Positions 8,504 through 17,866 of a DNA stretch of 64,000 nucleotides are shown here, piece after piece. How positions within the stretch are numbered: position 1 is the first letter of the stretch; each line of letters opens with the position of its first letter. Source of the stretch: Acidimicrobiales bacterium (GTDB lineage Bacteria > Actinomycetota > Acidimicrobiia > Acidimicrobiales > Aldehydirespiratoraceae); the NCBI GenBank assembly GCA_029247365.1, contig JAQWLJ010000064.1:1-64000 (forward strand). The letters are read 5' to 3'. The notes under the pieces are model-generated. The model did not search any database and had not been told where the DNA came from. It was given only the letters and a program-made list of their open reading frames with translations. The translations under genes and the position numbers were made by a program.

Positions 8504-9862
8504 CTACGCGGCGGATCCGCCACCGAGCGTTAATCCCTCGAGCACAAGGGTCGACATCAAGGAGCCGCCGGGAAGGCGCTCAAGATCGGCTCCGACCGCC
8601 ACGATGTCGAGAAGTATCCGGGGGATGGCTCCGGCAAGCGTTCCCTCCCGAATCGGCTCCGCGCGTTCACCGTCTCGGATCACGATCCCCTCGACACCCA
8701 CGCTGAGATCGCCGCTTACAGCGTTCACCCCCGAGTGCAGACCTTGGAGGCTTGCGACGAGAAGACCGTCATTGATCGACGAGAGAAAACCTTCGAGATC
8801 GCCATCACCCGGAGCGACCGACAAGGAGCGATGGCCCGGGCTTGGTGTCCCTCGAATACCTCGCAGCGCCGACCCGGTGGTGGCCGTGCCGAGTCCGCGT
8901 GCACTGCGGCTGTCGTGCAGAAACCCGTTGAGTTCACCATCGGTGATCAACGGAACCCGACGACACGCAATGCCTTCCCCGTCGAACGACGATGCCGACA
9001 ACGAGTCGGGGTCAATCGGATCGTCGGCGAGGGAGAGGGCCGATGCAGCGACCTGTTCACCCACTCGATTGGCGAAGGGCGTCCGCCCCTTCACCACTCG
9101 CTCCCCCGACAACATGCCCGCAACGATGCCGAGCACCGTCGCGGCAAAACGCGGTTCGAGCACGACCACCGGGCGACCAGTGGTCGCTGGCCCAGCTCCG
9201 ATGAGCTGCACACCACGCTCAACAGCAAGGCGAGCGACCTTCTCGATGTCGAGATCCTGTGGCGCCCCGGCGGCATCGACGGCTCCACCCGTGCGGGTCG
9301 ATCCGTCGGGATCGTTGACAAGGGCGCTGGTCGACAACGAGCACGAGGCGCCGCGATCCCACCCGTCGATGCCCAACGAACTCACGATGGCGCTCTCGGC
9401 GCGGGTGTCGGCGTACACGGCGGTGCGGACATTTCGGACGCGCGGGTCAGCGCCGACGGTGGCGCGTTCGAGATCGAGGGCCAGCGCGAGCTTCTCGTCG
9501 ACACTGGTCGATGCGATTCGGTCGTCTCCGGGGTCGAGGTCAACGGCATCGACACCATCGGGCTCCGCTAACCCGACGCGTTCGTCTGCTTCGGCGAACG
9601 CCGCGTTATCGCGAGCCTCGGCCACGAGTTCGCTGACCACGTCGGCATCGAACGTGCCGGCGTGGGCGAACCCTTCGCGGCCATCGATGACCAGCCGTAC
9701 CCCAACACCGCGACTCTCAGCGACCGTCAGCGACTCGACCTCACCACCGTGAACGCGCACCTCGGTGCGCACGGCCGACCCAGCACAGACCTCGATCTGC
9801 TCGCCGAGTTTCGCCCGGCCGACCAAGCGCCGTGCGAGCCGGGTCGATTCGGGGACCGTCAC
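8504..9862 (-). CDS. TldE/PmbA-like protein, second divergent copy
   Basis: 452 residues from GTG9862, which overlaps the stop of the upstream tldE gene as GTGA; a longer frame to 9925 would overlap that gene by 67 bases and is less likely. It shows the TldD/E fold: GVGVRLVIDGREGFAHAGT, VVLEPRFAATVLGIVAG, FDGEGIACRRVPLITDGEL, and the late VSGDLSVGVEGIVIRDGE. There is no HExxxH, as expected for the non-catalytic TldE partner. It resembles the adjacent tldE along its length, so it is an old tandem duplicate. Possibly an alternative partner of TldD for a different peptide substrate. Confidence 0.8.
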   Translation of the reverse strand: MTVPESTRLARRLVGRAKLGEQIEVCAGSAVRTEVRVHGGEVESLTVAESRGVGVRLVIDGREGFAHAGTFDADVVSELVAEARDNAAFAEADERVGLAEPDGVDAVDLDPGDDRIASTSVDEKLALALDLERATVGADPRVRNVRTAVYADTRAESAIVSSLGIDGWDRGASCSLSTSALVNDPDGSTRTGGAVDAAGAPQDLDIEKVARLAVERGVQLIGAGPATTGRPVVVLEPRFAATVLGIVAGMLSGERVVKGRTPFANRVGEQVAASALSLADDPIDPDSLSASSFDGEGIACRRVPLITDGELNGFLHDSRSARGLGTATTGSALRGIRGTPSPGHRSLSVAPGDGDLEGFLSSINDGLLVASLQGLHSGVNAVSGDLSVGVEGIVIRDGERAEPIREGTLAGAIPRILLDIVAVGADLERLPGGSLMSTLVLEGLTLGGGSAA

Positions 9863-11202
9863 GCGCCGGACATCGTCACATCGCCCACGACGAGCGAGAC
9901 GCCAGCAGCGCTCATCGGCAACCATTCGAGGTCGTCACCGATCGCAATGATGTCGTGGAGCAGCCGCTGCACTGTAGACGCGATCGTCACCTCGCGAATT
10001 GGCTCGGCCAGGGCACCGTTACGGATACGAAGGCCCTCCGCGCCCGTACTGAAATCGCCGGAGACCGGATTCACACCGGAGTGCAGACCGGCAACGCCCT
10101 GAACCAGGAAGCCGTTATCGATGTCAGCGATCAGTTCTGCCTGCGACCGGTCGCCGGGGACCAGCGCAAGCGCCTGCGCGCCGACGCCCGGCGCGCTCTT
10201 GAAGCCTGAACGCACAGCGGAACCCGTCGATGCCGCAGATACCCGTCGGCCGGAGTACGAGTTGTGCAGGAACCCAGTGAGGACACCGTTGTCGATCAGC
10301 GGTGTGCGACGGGCGGCCAGGCCTTCACCGTCAATTGCGGTCGCAGTGAACGCGTGAGAATTGGTCGGGTCGTCAACCAGCGTGAACGACGGGTGCGCAA
10401 CCGAGTCGCCCAGTCGTTCAGCGAACATTGATCGCCCCTTCACGACCGCCTCACCAGTGAGGGTGTGGCCGACGATGCCGAGGAGCTGGGCGGTGACCCA
10501 GGGGTCGAGCACGACGGTAAGGCGCTCGCTCGACGGCTTGGATGCGCCGAGGAGCCTTGTAGCCCGCTCAGCGGCGTCGTTCGCCGCGACTGCCGGATCA
10601 AGCTCCCGTGGATCGCGGCCGATGGAGAACCCAAAGCCGGTCTGCGTCTCACCATTAGCCTCGGCCAGAGCGTAAGCCGACATATAGCAACCGGTTTCGC
10701 GCTCCGACATTGCGATGCCGGTGCTGGTCGCAACGGCCGACTCGTAGACGGAGTCGATGTACTCGGCCGACTCGATGCCGGAAATGCGTGGATCGGCTGC
10801 GAGCGTCGCCCGCTCGAGTTCGATTGCCAACTCCACCTTTTCATCGGTAGAGAAGGTGTCAATGCCTGCGGCATAGAGCTCGAGTTCGGCAACCTCGACC
10901 CCATCAGGCTCGGCAACGCCGTTGAACTCGTCGGGTTCAGCGAACGTGGCATTGTCGCGGGCTTCACCCAGCGTCTCGTGAAGGGCGTCGACGTCGAGAG
11001 TGCCGGCGTAGGCGTAGCCCTGCTTACCGTCGACAACGACGCGAACGCCGATGCCCTGGCTCTCGGCACTCGTGAACGCCTCCACCTTGCCTTCGTAGGC
11101 ACGGGCTTCGGTCTCGCGTTCGTGCACAACGTAGGCCTCGACGTGTTCGCCGTCGTTGGCCCAGCCCGCAACGCGGGTTGCGATGTCGAGGAGTTCGGGC
11201 AT
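9859..11202 (-). CDS. tldE: TldE/PmbA metalloprotease subunit
   Basis: 447 residues. In characterised systems TldE forms a heterodimer with TldD that degrades unfolded peptides and trims peptide natural products such as microcin B17. Family segments are VEAFTSAESQGIGVRVVVDG (about residues 41-60), VVLDPWVTAQLLGIVGH, IDGEGLAARRTPLIDNGVL and NPVSGDFSTGAEGLRIRNG. It lacks HExxxH, as TldE does. The gene starts three bases after tldD ends, and its stop overlaps the start of the second tldE-like gene, so the three are one translation-coupled set. Confidence 0.88.
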   Translation of the reverse strand: MPELLDIATRVAGWANDGEHVEAYVVHERETEARAYEGKVEAFTSAESQGIGVRVVVDGKQGYAYAGTLDVDALHETLGEARDNATFAEPDEFNGVAEPDGVEVAELELYAAGIDTFSTDEKVELAIELERATLAADPRISGIESAEYIDSVYESAVATSTGIAMSERETGCYMSAYALAEANGETQTGFGFSIGRDPRELDPAVAANDAAERATRLLGASKPSSERLTVVLDPWVTAQLLGIVGHTLTGEAVVKGRSMFAERLGDSVAHPSFTLVDDPTNSHAFTATAIDGEGLAARRTPLIDNGVLTGFLHNSYSGRRVSAASTGSAVRSGFKSAPGVGAQALALVPGDRSQAELIADIDNGFLVQGVAGLHSGVNPVSGDFSTGAEGLRIRNGALAEPIREVTIASTVQRLLHDIIAIGDDLEWLPMSAAGVSLVVGDVTMSGA

Positions 11203-11205
11203 CGA

Positions 11206-12597
11206 TCAGGCGGCGGTGCCGCCGACAGTGAGGCTGGTGACCCGAAGCGTCGGCGTGCCGTCGCCGACCGGGACACCCTGGCCGTCCTTTCCGCACATGC
11301 CGGGTGACCCCATCGTGAAGTCATCGCCGAGCATGTCGATCCGGGTGAGGACCTCCGGCCCATTACCGATGAGGTTGCCCTCACGGATTGGCTCAGTGAT
11401 CTCACCGTTCTCGATCAGATACGCCTCGGTCATACCAAAGACGAAATCGCCGGTTGCGGTGTTGACCTGTCCGCCTCCAAGTTGAGCGACATAGACGCCG
11501 TTGTCGGTGCCCGCGATGATCTCGGCTGGGTCGTCTTGGCCTGCGGTGATGTAGGTGTTGGTCATGCGGACCATGGGTAGGTGCTGGTAGCTCTGGCGAC
11601 GCCCGTTGCCCGAGCTTGGCCGCCCCTCCTTGCGAGACCGGAGGTGATCCCACATGTAGTCGGTGAGCACGCCGTCTTGGATCAACACGTTGTGAGAGGC
11701 CGGTCGGCCCTCGTCATCGATCGCGAAGTGACCCCACTCGCCGGCCATGGTGCCGTCGTCGATAAGGGTGACAAGCGGCGATGCGACTTCTTCACCGATG
11801 CGGTTGGCGAACACCGATGCGCCCTTGGCAATAAGGTCGGCCTCGAGACCGTGACCACACGCCTCATGGAACAAGACGCCACCGCCACCGGGACCGACGA
11901 CGACGGGGATGGCCCCCGACGGAGCCGGGCGGGCCGCAAGTTTGGTGATGGCACGCTGTGCAGCGCGCCGGCCCATGTCTTCGACATCGGTCTCGTCGAA
12001 GAGTTCGAAGCCCACAGTTCGGCCGGTCGACTCGCGACCGGTCTGGAGGCCGGTATCGCCGGCAGCGACGCACGAGACGCTGAACAAGGTGCGGACCTGG
12101 TCGTCTTCGGCGAGCAACCCGTCGCTATTCGCAACGATGATCCGACGCCGCGAGTCGCCATAACGGGCCGACACCTGCGAGATGGCTGCACCTTCGCTAC
12201 GAGCGGCTTCATTGGCGAGCGTCAACAGTCCGACCTTGGTGGCCTTGGCGACGTCTTCGGGCGGGATACGAGCCGGCTCGCCTCGGGCGACATCGCTCTT
12301 CGAGACAGCAACCGTCTTGGCACCACCTCCGCCACCTCGGGCTGCTGCTGCGGCAGCTTCGGCTGCGCTACGCAGCCCTGCCTCGGTGAGATCAGCGGTA
12401 TGGGCGAATCCGGTCGTGTCGCCGACGACGACCCGGATGCCCGCGCCGCGGTCGCGGCCGCTGGTGAGTTCTTCGACCCGTCCATCGTCGAACACGGCCG
12501 AAGACGAGCGCTTGTCTTCGACGAACACCTCGGCAAACTCACCACCGGTGCTCATTGCGGTGGACAACGTACGGTTGATCAGCTCGTGGTCGAGCAC
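11206..12597 (-). CDS. tldD: TldD metalloprotease, catalytic subunit
   Basis: 463 residues from GTG12597, with GGAGGT just upstream. The zinc-binding HEACGH (an HExxxH motif) is followed by GLEADLIAKGASVFANRIG, then SPLVTLIDDGTM, all diagnostic of TldD. The third zinc ligand in the family is a C-terminal Cys; PGMCGKDGQGVPVGDG near the end supplies it. It acts in the cytoplasm as the catalytic partner of TldE. First gene of tldD-tldE-tldE2-uppP. No ribosomal peptide precursor gene was recognised nearby, so a housekeeping role is as likely as maturation of a peptide. Confidence 0.93.
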   Translation of the reverse strand: MLDHELINRTLSTAMSTGGEFAEVFVEDKRSSSAVFDDGRVEELTSGRDRGAGIRVVVGDTTGFAHTADLTEAGLRSAAEAAAAAARGGGGGAKTVAVSKSDVARGEPARIPPEDVAKATKVGLLTLANEAARSEGAAISQVSARYGDSRRRIIVANSDGLLAEDDQVRTLFSVSCVAAGDTGLQTGRESTGRTVGFELFDETDVEDMGRRAAQRAITKLAARPAPSGAIPVVVGPGGGGVLFHEACGHGLEADLIAKGASVFANRIGEEVASPLVTLIDDGTMAGEWGHFAIDDEGRPASHNVLIQDGVLTDYMWDHLRSRKEGRPSSGNGRRQSYQHLPMVRMTNTYITAGQDDPAEIIAGTDNGVYVAQLGGGQVNTATGDFVFGMTEAYLIENGEITEPIREGNLIGNGPEVLTRIDMLGDDFTMGSPGMCGKDGQGVPVGDGTPTLRVTSLTVGGTAA

Positions 12598-12657
12598 GGG
12601 ACCTCCCGGGTCTGGAGATCGTTATTGTATCGGCCCGTCGGTCGCTCTTTCGACCCT

Positions 12658-13179
12658 TCACCACTCGGGATCGCCGCGACCGATTCGCCAGACCTCCTCC
12701 GCTTCGCCACCCGGGGTGGTGAGGAACTGGCGTGCGACGGTGACGCCCTCCACCACCACGACCGAGCCGCCCGAGTTACGGAGCTCATTGAACATGCGCT
12801 GGAAGTGGCCGAGCGAGGCCTCGAGATCGCCGTCGAGTCGGGTCTCGTCGGTGATCACCTCCCCGCAGCGACCGTTGGCCTCCGACCCAACGACGCGCAC
12901 TTGGCCGATGCCGCCTGACCACGTGAACCGCAGTTCAACGACAACCTCAATCGGTCCGGTTGCCGAGGCATTAGTCACTACGGTGAGGGTTCGCTCCAAC
13001 CAGCCCTGAGCGGCGAACTGCAGGATCGGCGCCTCGGCTTCGACCGCAGACCCAGATGCGGCGATGGCGCCGTCTTGCGACGAGTAGACCGCAGGCGGCG
13101 AGCCCGGAGCGGGTCAACCGAGCACAACGGTGACCGTGACAACAGCAACAACTAGAACGAGCACGCCTGACTTCGGCAT
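12658..13179 (-). pseudogene. Putative lipoprotein gene with in-frame TGA at the lipobox cysteine position
   Basis: ATG13179 follows an excellent ribosome site (GGAGGT, five bases away) and encodes MPKSGVLVLVVAVVTVTVVLG, a hydrophobic signal segment. The next codon is TGA (13116-13114). The frame then stays open for 152 more codons: PAPGSPPAVYSSQDGAIAA, LERTLTVVTNASATGP, VVVELRFTWSGGIGQVRV, to a stop at 12658. With Cys in place of TGA the junction VVLG-C would be a lipobox, so a TGC or TGT to TGA change is the simplest reading. Downstream-only initiation would need a TTG at 12999 without a good ribosome site. The domain family is not recognised. It lies 60 bases upstream of tldD. Confidence 0.65.
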
Positions 13180-13276
13180 CGCTCACCTCCCGAGGAGAGT
13201 CGGTTCGGGAGGCGGAGCCGGCCACACTGCAAGACGGAGTCAACCATAGCGGGCGCTGGGTTACGATCGGAGGCCG

Positions 13277-14107
13277 ATGTCGGAGCAGCAGGCACCGCCG
13301 TTCGTTCCCCCGACGGCCCCGATCGATACTGGCCGTCGGCGCGCGCCCTTGCGGTGGTGGGTTGAGATCCTGCTCACCGTTGCCTTCTACGCCATCTACT
13401 CGGCAATCCGGAACCAATTCGGGTCGGCACTCGGCCGGTCAATCAAGGACGACGCCTTCGACAACGCTCGTCGGGTTATTGATCTCGAACAGGCAATCGG
13501 GCTCTACCACGAAGAGTGGATCCATAATCGCTTCATCGACTGGGACGCGGTCATCGTCTTCTGGAACATCTTCTACGGAGCGCTCCACTTCATCGTCACG
13601 ATCACGACGATGGTCTATCTCTTCGTCCGCCACCCAGCCCGTTACGCTTTCATGCGATCGACACTGTGTGCGATGACCGCGATTGCGCTCGTTGGCTTCG
13701 CTTTCTTTCCCCTGATGCCGCCTCGGCTCTTGTCGAACTGCACATCGCAGTTCGGGGCGTGCGTGCCCGGCTACGACTACGTGGACACGCTCGTTGAACC
13801 CGGCGGTCTGTGGTCGTTCGAATCGGGCACGATGGAAACGATCAGCAATCAATACGCCGCCATGCCGAGCCTGCACATCGGATGGGCGGTCTGGTGTGCG
13901 ATCGCGCTCTACCCGGTGCTGCACCGTCGCTGGGCCCGCATAGCGATCGCGACGTATCCGGTGCTGACACTGTTTGCGATCATCGTGACCGCCAACCACT
14001 ACTGGATCGACGCAGTCGGCGGTGTGATCGCCCTCGCCGTTGGTCTGCGGGTCGCGCCAGCCCTGACCCGGATTCTGCCGGGGCCTGACGGTACGCTTTC
14101 CACCTGA
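13277..14107 (+). CDS. PAP2-superfamily membrane enzyme (Ipt/Aur1-like phosphotransferase or lipid phosphatase)
   Basis: 276 residues, five to six membrane helices. The PAP2 catalytic signature is split over AAMPSLHIGWAVW (about residue 195, with the PSLH motif) and IIVTANHYWIDAVGG (about 237-251, with catalytic His and Asp). GACVPGYDYVDTLVEPGG in the extracytoplasmic loop and the DLEQAIGLYHEEWI stretch fit the inositolphosphotransferase-like PAP2 branch common in actinobacteria. The substrate could be a phosphatidyl or polyprenyl lipid. GGAGG is present before ATG13277. Its stop overlaps the dxs start (TGATG), so the two are co-translated. Confidence 0.82.
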   Translation: MSEQQAPPFVPPTAPIDTGRRRAPLRWWVEILLTVAFYAIYSAIRNQFGSALGRSIKDDAFDNARRVIDLEQAIGLYHEEWIHNRFIDWDAVIVFWNIFYGALHFIVTITTMVYLFVRHPARYAFMRSTLCAMTAIALVGFAFFPLMPPRLLSNCTSQFGACVPGYDYVDTLVEPGGLWSFESGTMETISNQYAAMPSLHIGWAVWCAIALYPVLHRRWARIAIATYPVLTLFAIIVTANHYWIDAVGGVIALAVGLRVAPALTRILPGPDGTLST

Positions 14108-15957
14108 TGTTGCTCGATGCGCTTTCGGGGCCTGACGATCTCCGCGGCCGGACGTACGACGAACTTGACGACCTCGCCGACCAGATCCGGCGCCTGATCA
14201 TCGAGTCCGTCAACGAACACGGCGGCCACCTCGGCTCGAACCTCGGCGCGGTCGAACTCACGATTGCACTGCACCGAGTCTTCCGCTCGCCCTACGACCT
14301 CATACTGTGGGACACCGGCCATCAGGCCTACGTGCACAAGATCCTCACCGGCCGCGCCGCCGACTTTTCGTCGCTACGCGAGGGGGGCGGGCTCTCGGGG
14401 TATCCGAGCCGGGCCGAATCCGAGCACGACTGGATCGAGAACAGCCACGCGTCCACCGTGCTCAGCTATGCCCACGGGCTTGCCACCGCATTCGAGGCCA
14501 CCGATGCTCGGCGTCGCATTGTTGCGGTCATCGGCGATGGGGCGATGACCGGAGGCATGGCGTTCGAAGGACTCAACAACCTCGGCCACTCCGGCAGCGA
14601 CGTCACCATCGTCCTCAACGACAACGGCCGCTCGTACGCCCCCACGGTCTCCCGCCTGTCGGAGAGCCTCATCAAGATCCGCAACAACCCCACCTATATG
14701 ACCCGCCAGGCCAGGGTGGAGGAGATCGCTAGCCGTATTCCTTGGGTTGGCGAGCAGATCAGTCGCGGCGTGCGTGTGTCGAAAGCTGCCGTTCGCGAAA
14801 TGTGGGAACCGTCGGCGTTCTTCGAAGACCTCGGCGTCCGCTACATGGGTCCCTTCGACGGCCACGACATCGCGTCGGTCGAGGAAGCCCTCGACAACGC
14901 CGCCGCTTTCGACGGCCCGGTCGTCGTTCACGTCCTCACCCAGAAGGGCCGTGGCTACGAACCAGCCGAGCTGGACCAGGTCAAGAACATGCACGACGCG
15001 AAGCCGGGTCTGAGCGACACCGGCAGCGCCCTCAAGGAAGGCTCGTATACCGCCGCCTTCAGCGAGACGCTCGTCAAGCTCGGCGACCAGTACCCCGAGC
15101 TCGTCGCGATCACGGCGGCAATGCCCGACTCCACCGGTCTGCTGCCCTTCCGCGATCGATTCCCCGATCGGTGCTTCGACGTCGGAATCGCCGAGCAGCA
15201 TGCGGTCACGGCGGCCGCCGGCATGGCGATGGGTGGGCTTCGACCACTGATCGCGGTGTACGCCACCTTCCTCACTCGCGCGATCGACCAGGTCAACCTC
15301 GATGTCGGCCTCCACGGCCAGCCGGTGATTTTCTGCCTCGATCGGGCAGGCATCACCGGACCCGACGGAGCCAGCCATCATGGTGTGCTTGATCTCGTGT
15401 TGCTCACGAAGGTCCCGGGCATGACCGTCTTTGCGCCATCGAGCTACCAGGAGGTCCAGCAGATGATGGAAGACGCCATGCTGCTGACCGAAGGACCTGT
15501 CGCAATCCGTTGGAGCCGCGGCAAAGCGGCCGACGTCGGGCACGGAGAAGTAGGAGCAGGTCTCGGCGCCCGCAAAATTCGCTCCGGCGACGGCCGCGTC
15601 GCGATCCTGGGCTTCGGCCAGATGCTCCCGGCTGCCACTGCGGCTGCCGACCTGCTCGCAGAACAAGGCGTCAGCTGCACGCTCTACGATCCGCGAGTCG
15701 TTCAGCCGCTTAATCCGGCAATGATTGATGACATCGCTGGCCACGACCTCGTGGTTACGATCGAAGACGGTCTTCGCATCGGCGGTGCCGGTGCCGGGGT
15801 CCGTGATGCACTCGGCGAACGCGGCGCCGACTGTCGGATTCGGGTCCTCGGTGTGCCGACGGAGTACATCCCTCACGGCATTCCCGACGTGATCCACGCC
15901 GGCTTTGGCCTCGATGGCCCTGGCATCGCAGCCAGCATTTGCGAACTGCTGGACTGA
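14107..15957 (+). CDS. dxs: 1-deoxy-D-xylulose-5-phosphate synthase
   Basis: 616 residues. It condenses pyruvate and glyceraldehyde-3-phosphate using thiamine diphosphate, the entry step of the MEP isoprenoid pathway. Signatures include GGHLGSNLGAVELTIALH (about residues 38-55), the TPP motif GDGAMTGGMAFEGLNN, the transketolase Pyr-domain FDVGIAEQHAVTAAAGMA with the catalytic Glu, and DRAGITGPDGASHHG. Slightly shorter than many Dxs proteins but complete. Coupled to the PAP2 gene upstream; the oxidase gene follows after about 45 bases. An isoprenoid supply gene next to a PAP2 enzyme suggests polyprenyl-lipid metabolism. Confidence 0.96.
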   Translation: MLLDALSGPDDLRGRTYDELDDLADQIRRLIIESVNEHGGHLGSNLGAVELTIALHRVFRSPYDLILWDTGHQAYVHKILTGRAADFSSLREGGGLSGYPSRAESEHDWIENSHASTVLSYAHGLATAFEATDARRRIVAVIGDGAMTGGMAFEGLNNLGHSGSDVTIVLNDNGRSYAPTVSRLSESLIKIRNNPTYMTRQARVEEIASRIPWVGEQISRGVRVSKAAVREMWEPSAFFEDLGVRYMGPFDGHDIASVEEALDNAAAFDGPVVVHVLTQKGRGYEPAELDQVKNMHDAKPGLSDTGSALKEGSYTAAFSETLVKLGDQYPELVAITAAMPDSTGLLPFRDRFPDRCFDVGIAEQHAVTAAAGMAMGGLRPLIAVYATFLTRAIDQVNLDVGLHGQPVIFCLDRAGITGPDGASHHGVLDLVLLTKVPGMTVFAPSSYQEVQQMMEDAMLLTEGPVAIRWSRGKAADVGHGEVGAGLGARKIRSGDGRVAILGFGQMLPAATAAADLLAEQGVSCTLYDPRVVQPLNPAMIDDIAGHDLVVTIEDGLRIGGAGAGVRDALGERGADCRIRVLGVPTEYIPHGIPDVIHAGFGLDGPGIAASICELLD

Positions 15958-16001
15958 GCCGAAGGGGGCGCCTCGTCGTTCCCGCTGCCAGACTCTGGCC
16001 T

Positions 16002-17177
16002 ATGGAGCGATGGTCGAATTGGTCGGGGAAGCTGACGGCGAGACCGGCGGCGATTCGCCACGTCAAGTCCGAGGCCGACGCTGTCGCGATCGCGACTGAA
16101 GCAGCTGATGCGGGGTCGACCATCCGTTCGGTAGGCACAGCGCACAGCCACTACCCGTTAGTGCCGACCGATGGGACGATCGTCGACATCTCAGGCCTCA
16201 ACGGGATCGTTTCGACCGACACCGACCGAAGACGGGCTCGGGTCCGGGCCGGCACAGCGATCCAGGCACTCGGTCGTCCCCTGCTCGAGGTCGGACTTGG
16301 CCTGAGTAACCAGGGCGATATCGACACGCAGACGCTCGCCGGAGCGACGGCCACCGGCACTCACGGCACGGGGGTCGCGCTACAGAACTTCAGCGCCGCA
16401 GTGACGGGGCTCAGCATCGCGACGGTGGACGGGGATCTCGTGTGGGCGTCCGACGACGAGAATGTCGAACTGTGGAGCGCGGCCCGCCACCACCTGGGAG
16501 CGTTCGGGATCGTCACCGATATCGAACTGCAGCTCCGCGATGCCTACCGGCTTCGAGAGACCGGATGGAATGCCACCCTCGACGAGACGCTCGAAACGCT
16601 CGCCGAGACCGTTCACGCCCATCGTCACTTCGAGTTCTTCTGGTTCCCGACGACCGACGACACCGTGATCAAGGCCACCAACGAAACCAGTGATGCGGCC
16701 GAGTACCCCATCGCGGCAGAGGGCAGGCGGTGCGGATGGTCTCATGAGGTACTGTCCAACAGCCGCACGTGGCCCCACTCCGAGATGGAGTACGCCATCC
16801 CGCTCGACGCTGGGCCCGAGTGTCTGGCCACAATCCGAGATCTCCTCCGGAACGACTTCCCCGAGATGCCTTTTCCAGTGGAATACCGAACGCTTGCCCC
16901 CGACGACGTGTGGATGTCGGTTGCGTATGAGCGGCCAGCCGTCACGATTTCTCTTCACATGGACGCCCGCGAAGATGAGGAGCCGCTGTTCCGAGCTGCT
17001 GAGGCCGTGTTTGCCGAGTTTAAAGGGCGCCCGCATTGGGGCAAGGTCCACTACCTCACCGGCGCGGAGATGGCATCGCTGCATCCCCGTTGGGACGACT
17101 GGTGGGCGGCCCGGGATGCCTTCGACCCGCGCGGTGTGTTCCTGAACGACGCCCTGCGGGCGCTGCGCAATAGCTGA
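16002..17177 (+). CDS. FAD-linked sugar-1,4-lactone oxidase (ALO/GULO family)
   Basis: 391 residues from ATG16002 (MERWSNWSGKLTARP); a longer frame from 15939 overlaps dxs and is not family-like. The FAD_binding_4 domain has SVGTAHSHYPL and ATATGTHGTG near residues 37-45 and 112-121. The C-terminal domain has the HWGK motif (about residue 347) and ends DPRGVFLNDALRAL, as in L-gulonolactone and D-arabinono-lactone oxidases. The exact sugar lactone is not determinable from sequence. The FAD-attaching residue of eukaryotic members corresponds to the GTAHSHY region, so covalent FAD is possible. Convergent with nfu, three bases apart. Confidence 0.85.
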   Translation: MERWSNWSGKLTARPAAIRHVKSEADAVAIATEAADAGSTIRSVGTAHSHYPLVPTDGTIVDISGLNGIVSTDTDRRRARVRAGTAIQALGRPLLEVGLGLSNQGDIDTQTLAGATATGTHGTGVALQNFSAAVTGLSIATVDGDLVWASDDENVELWSAARHHLGAFGIVTDIELQLRDAYRLRETGWNATLDETLETLAETVHAHRHFEFFWFPTTDDTVIKATNETSDAAEYPIAAEGRRCGWSHEVLSNSRTWPHSEMEYAIPLDAGPECLATIRDLLRNDFPEMPFPVEYRTLAPDDVWMSVAYERPAVTISLHMDAREDEEPLFRAAEAVFAEFKGRPHWGKVHYLTGAEMASLHPRWDDWWAARDAFDPRGVFLNDALRALRNS

Positions 17178-17180
17178 AGC

Positions 17181-17813
17181 TCAGCTGTAGTAGGGGTTCT
17201 CGCCCTGCTCGTGATCGGTGGTGTCGACCACTTCGCTGATCTCAGGGATGGCTTCGAGGATTGCCTTGGTGATGCCCTCGCGAAGGGTCGCTGCACTCAT
17301 GGCGCAACCCTGGCAGCCACCACCCATTGTCACGAAAGCCTTGTCGTCTTCAACACCGACGAGTTCGGCGTATCCGCCATGGGCGGCCAGCGCCGGATTG
17401 ATGCGTTCGGTCAGGAGCGCACGAACCTTGTCGGCGGCATCACCGGTGAGTTCGAGCTGACCCATATCGCCAAGTGGGTTGGGCCGGTTCGGGTTCCGGA
17501 TCACGAGACCGCCCTGGCCAGCAACGGTCGGGAGGTCAAGCGTGGCACCTCGCATCGAGTCGACAGAATTTGCGGGAATGATGACCGCGAGGCCGTCGGT
17601 GATGCGGACATGATCATCGTCAGCTGCCTCGGCGACTGGCTCGAGCGACAGGTCGTAGGTGTAGTCAACGCCAGAGATCCCGGTGACTTCGACGCGCAGG
17701 CCCAGGCCATCCGCGTCCTCTTCCTTGGAGCGGATCTCAAAAACGGTCTCCCGCGCCGCGTCGGTGACGATCATCACTTCGCCGGTGTCAGTGGTTTCCG
17801 CAGTGTCGGTCAT
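17181..17813 (-). CDS. nfuA: NfuA-type iron-sulfur cluster carrier protein
   Basis: 210 residues with two domains. The N-terminal part resembles a degenerate A-type scaffold (GLRVEVTGISGVDYTYDLS, AVIIPANSVDSMRGATLD) without its three Cys. The C-terminal Nfu domain has VRALLTERINPALAAHGGY and the cluster-binding GGGCQGCAMSAATL (Cys-x2-Cys, about residues 167-180). It delivers 4Fe-4S clusters to apoproteins in the cytoplasm. The same domain order is seen in E. coli NfuA. The gene stands 54 bases downstream of the ABC-F gene. Confidence 0.9.
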   Translation of the reverse strand: MTDTAETTDTGEVMIVTDAARETVFEIRSKEEDADGLGLRVEVTGISGVDYTYDLSLEPVAEAADDDHVRITDGLAVIIPANSVDSMRGATLDLPTVAGQGGLVIRNPNRPNPLGDMGQLELTGDAADKVRALLTERINPALAAHGGYAELVGVEDDKAFVTMGGGCQGCAMSAATLREGITKAILEAIPEISEVVDTTDHEQGENPYYS

Positions 17814-17866
17814 GGTGCTCAGGCTAACGCCGTCGACCCGTGGCGCATTCCCGATGGCAAAGCCGT

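Noticed and set aside
13114-13116. TGA as a selenocysteine codon
   Set aside because: Nothing in the window (no SelB, SelA or tRNA-Sec) supports it, and a lipobox Cys mutation or base error is simpler. Kept only as a check in the finding.
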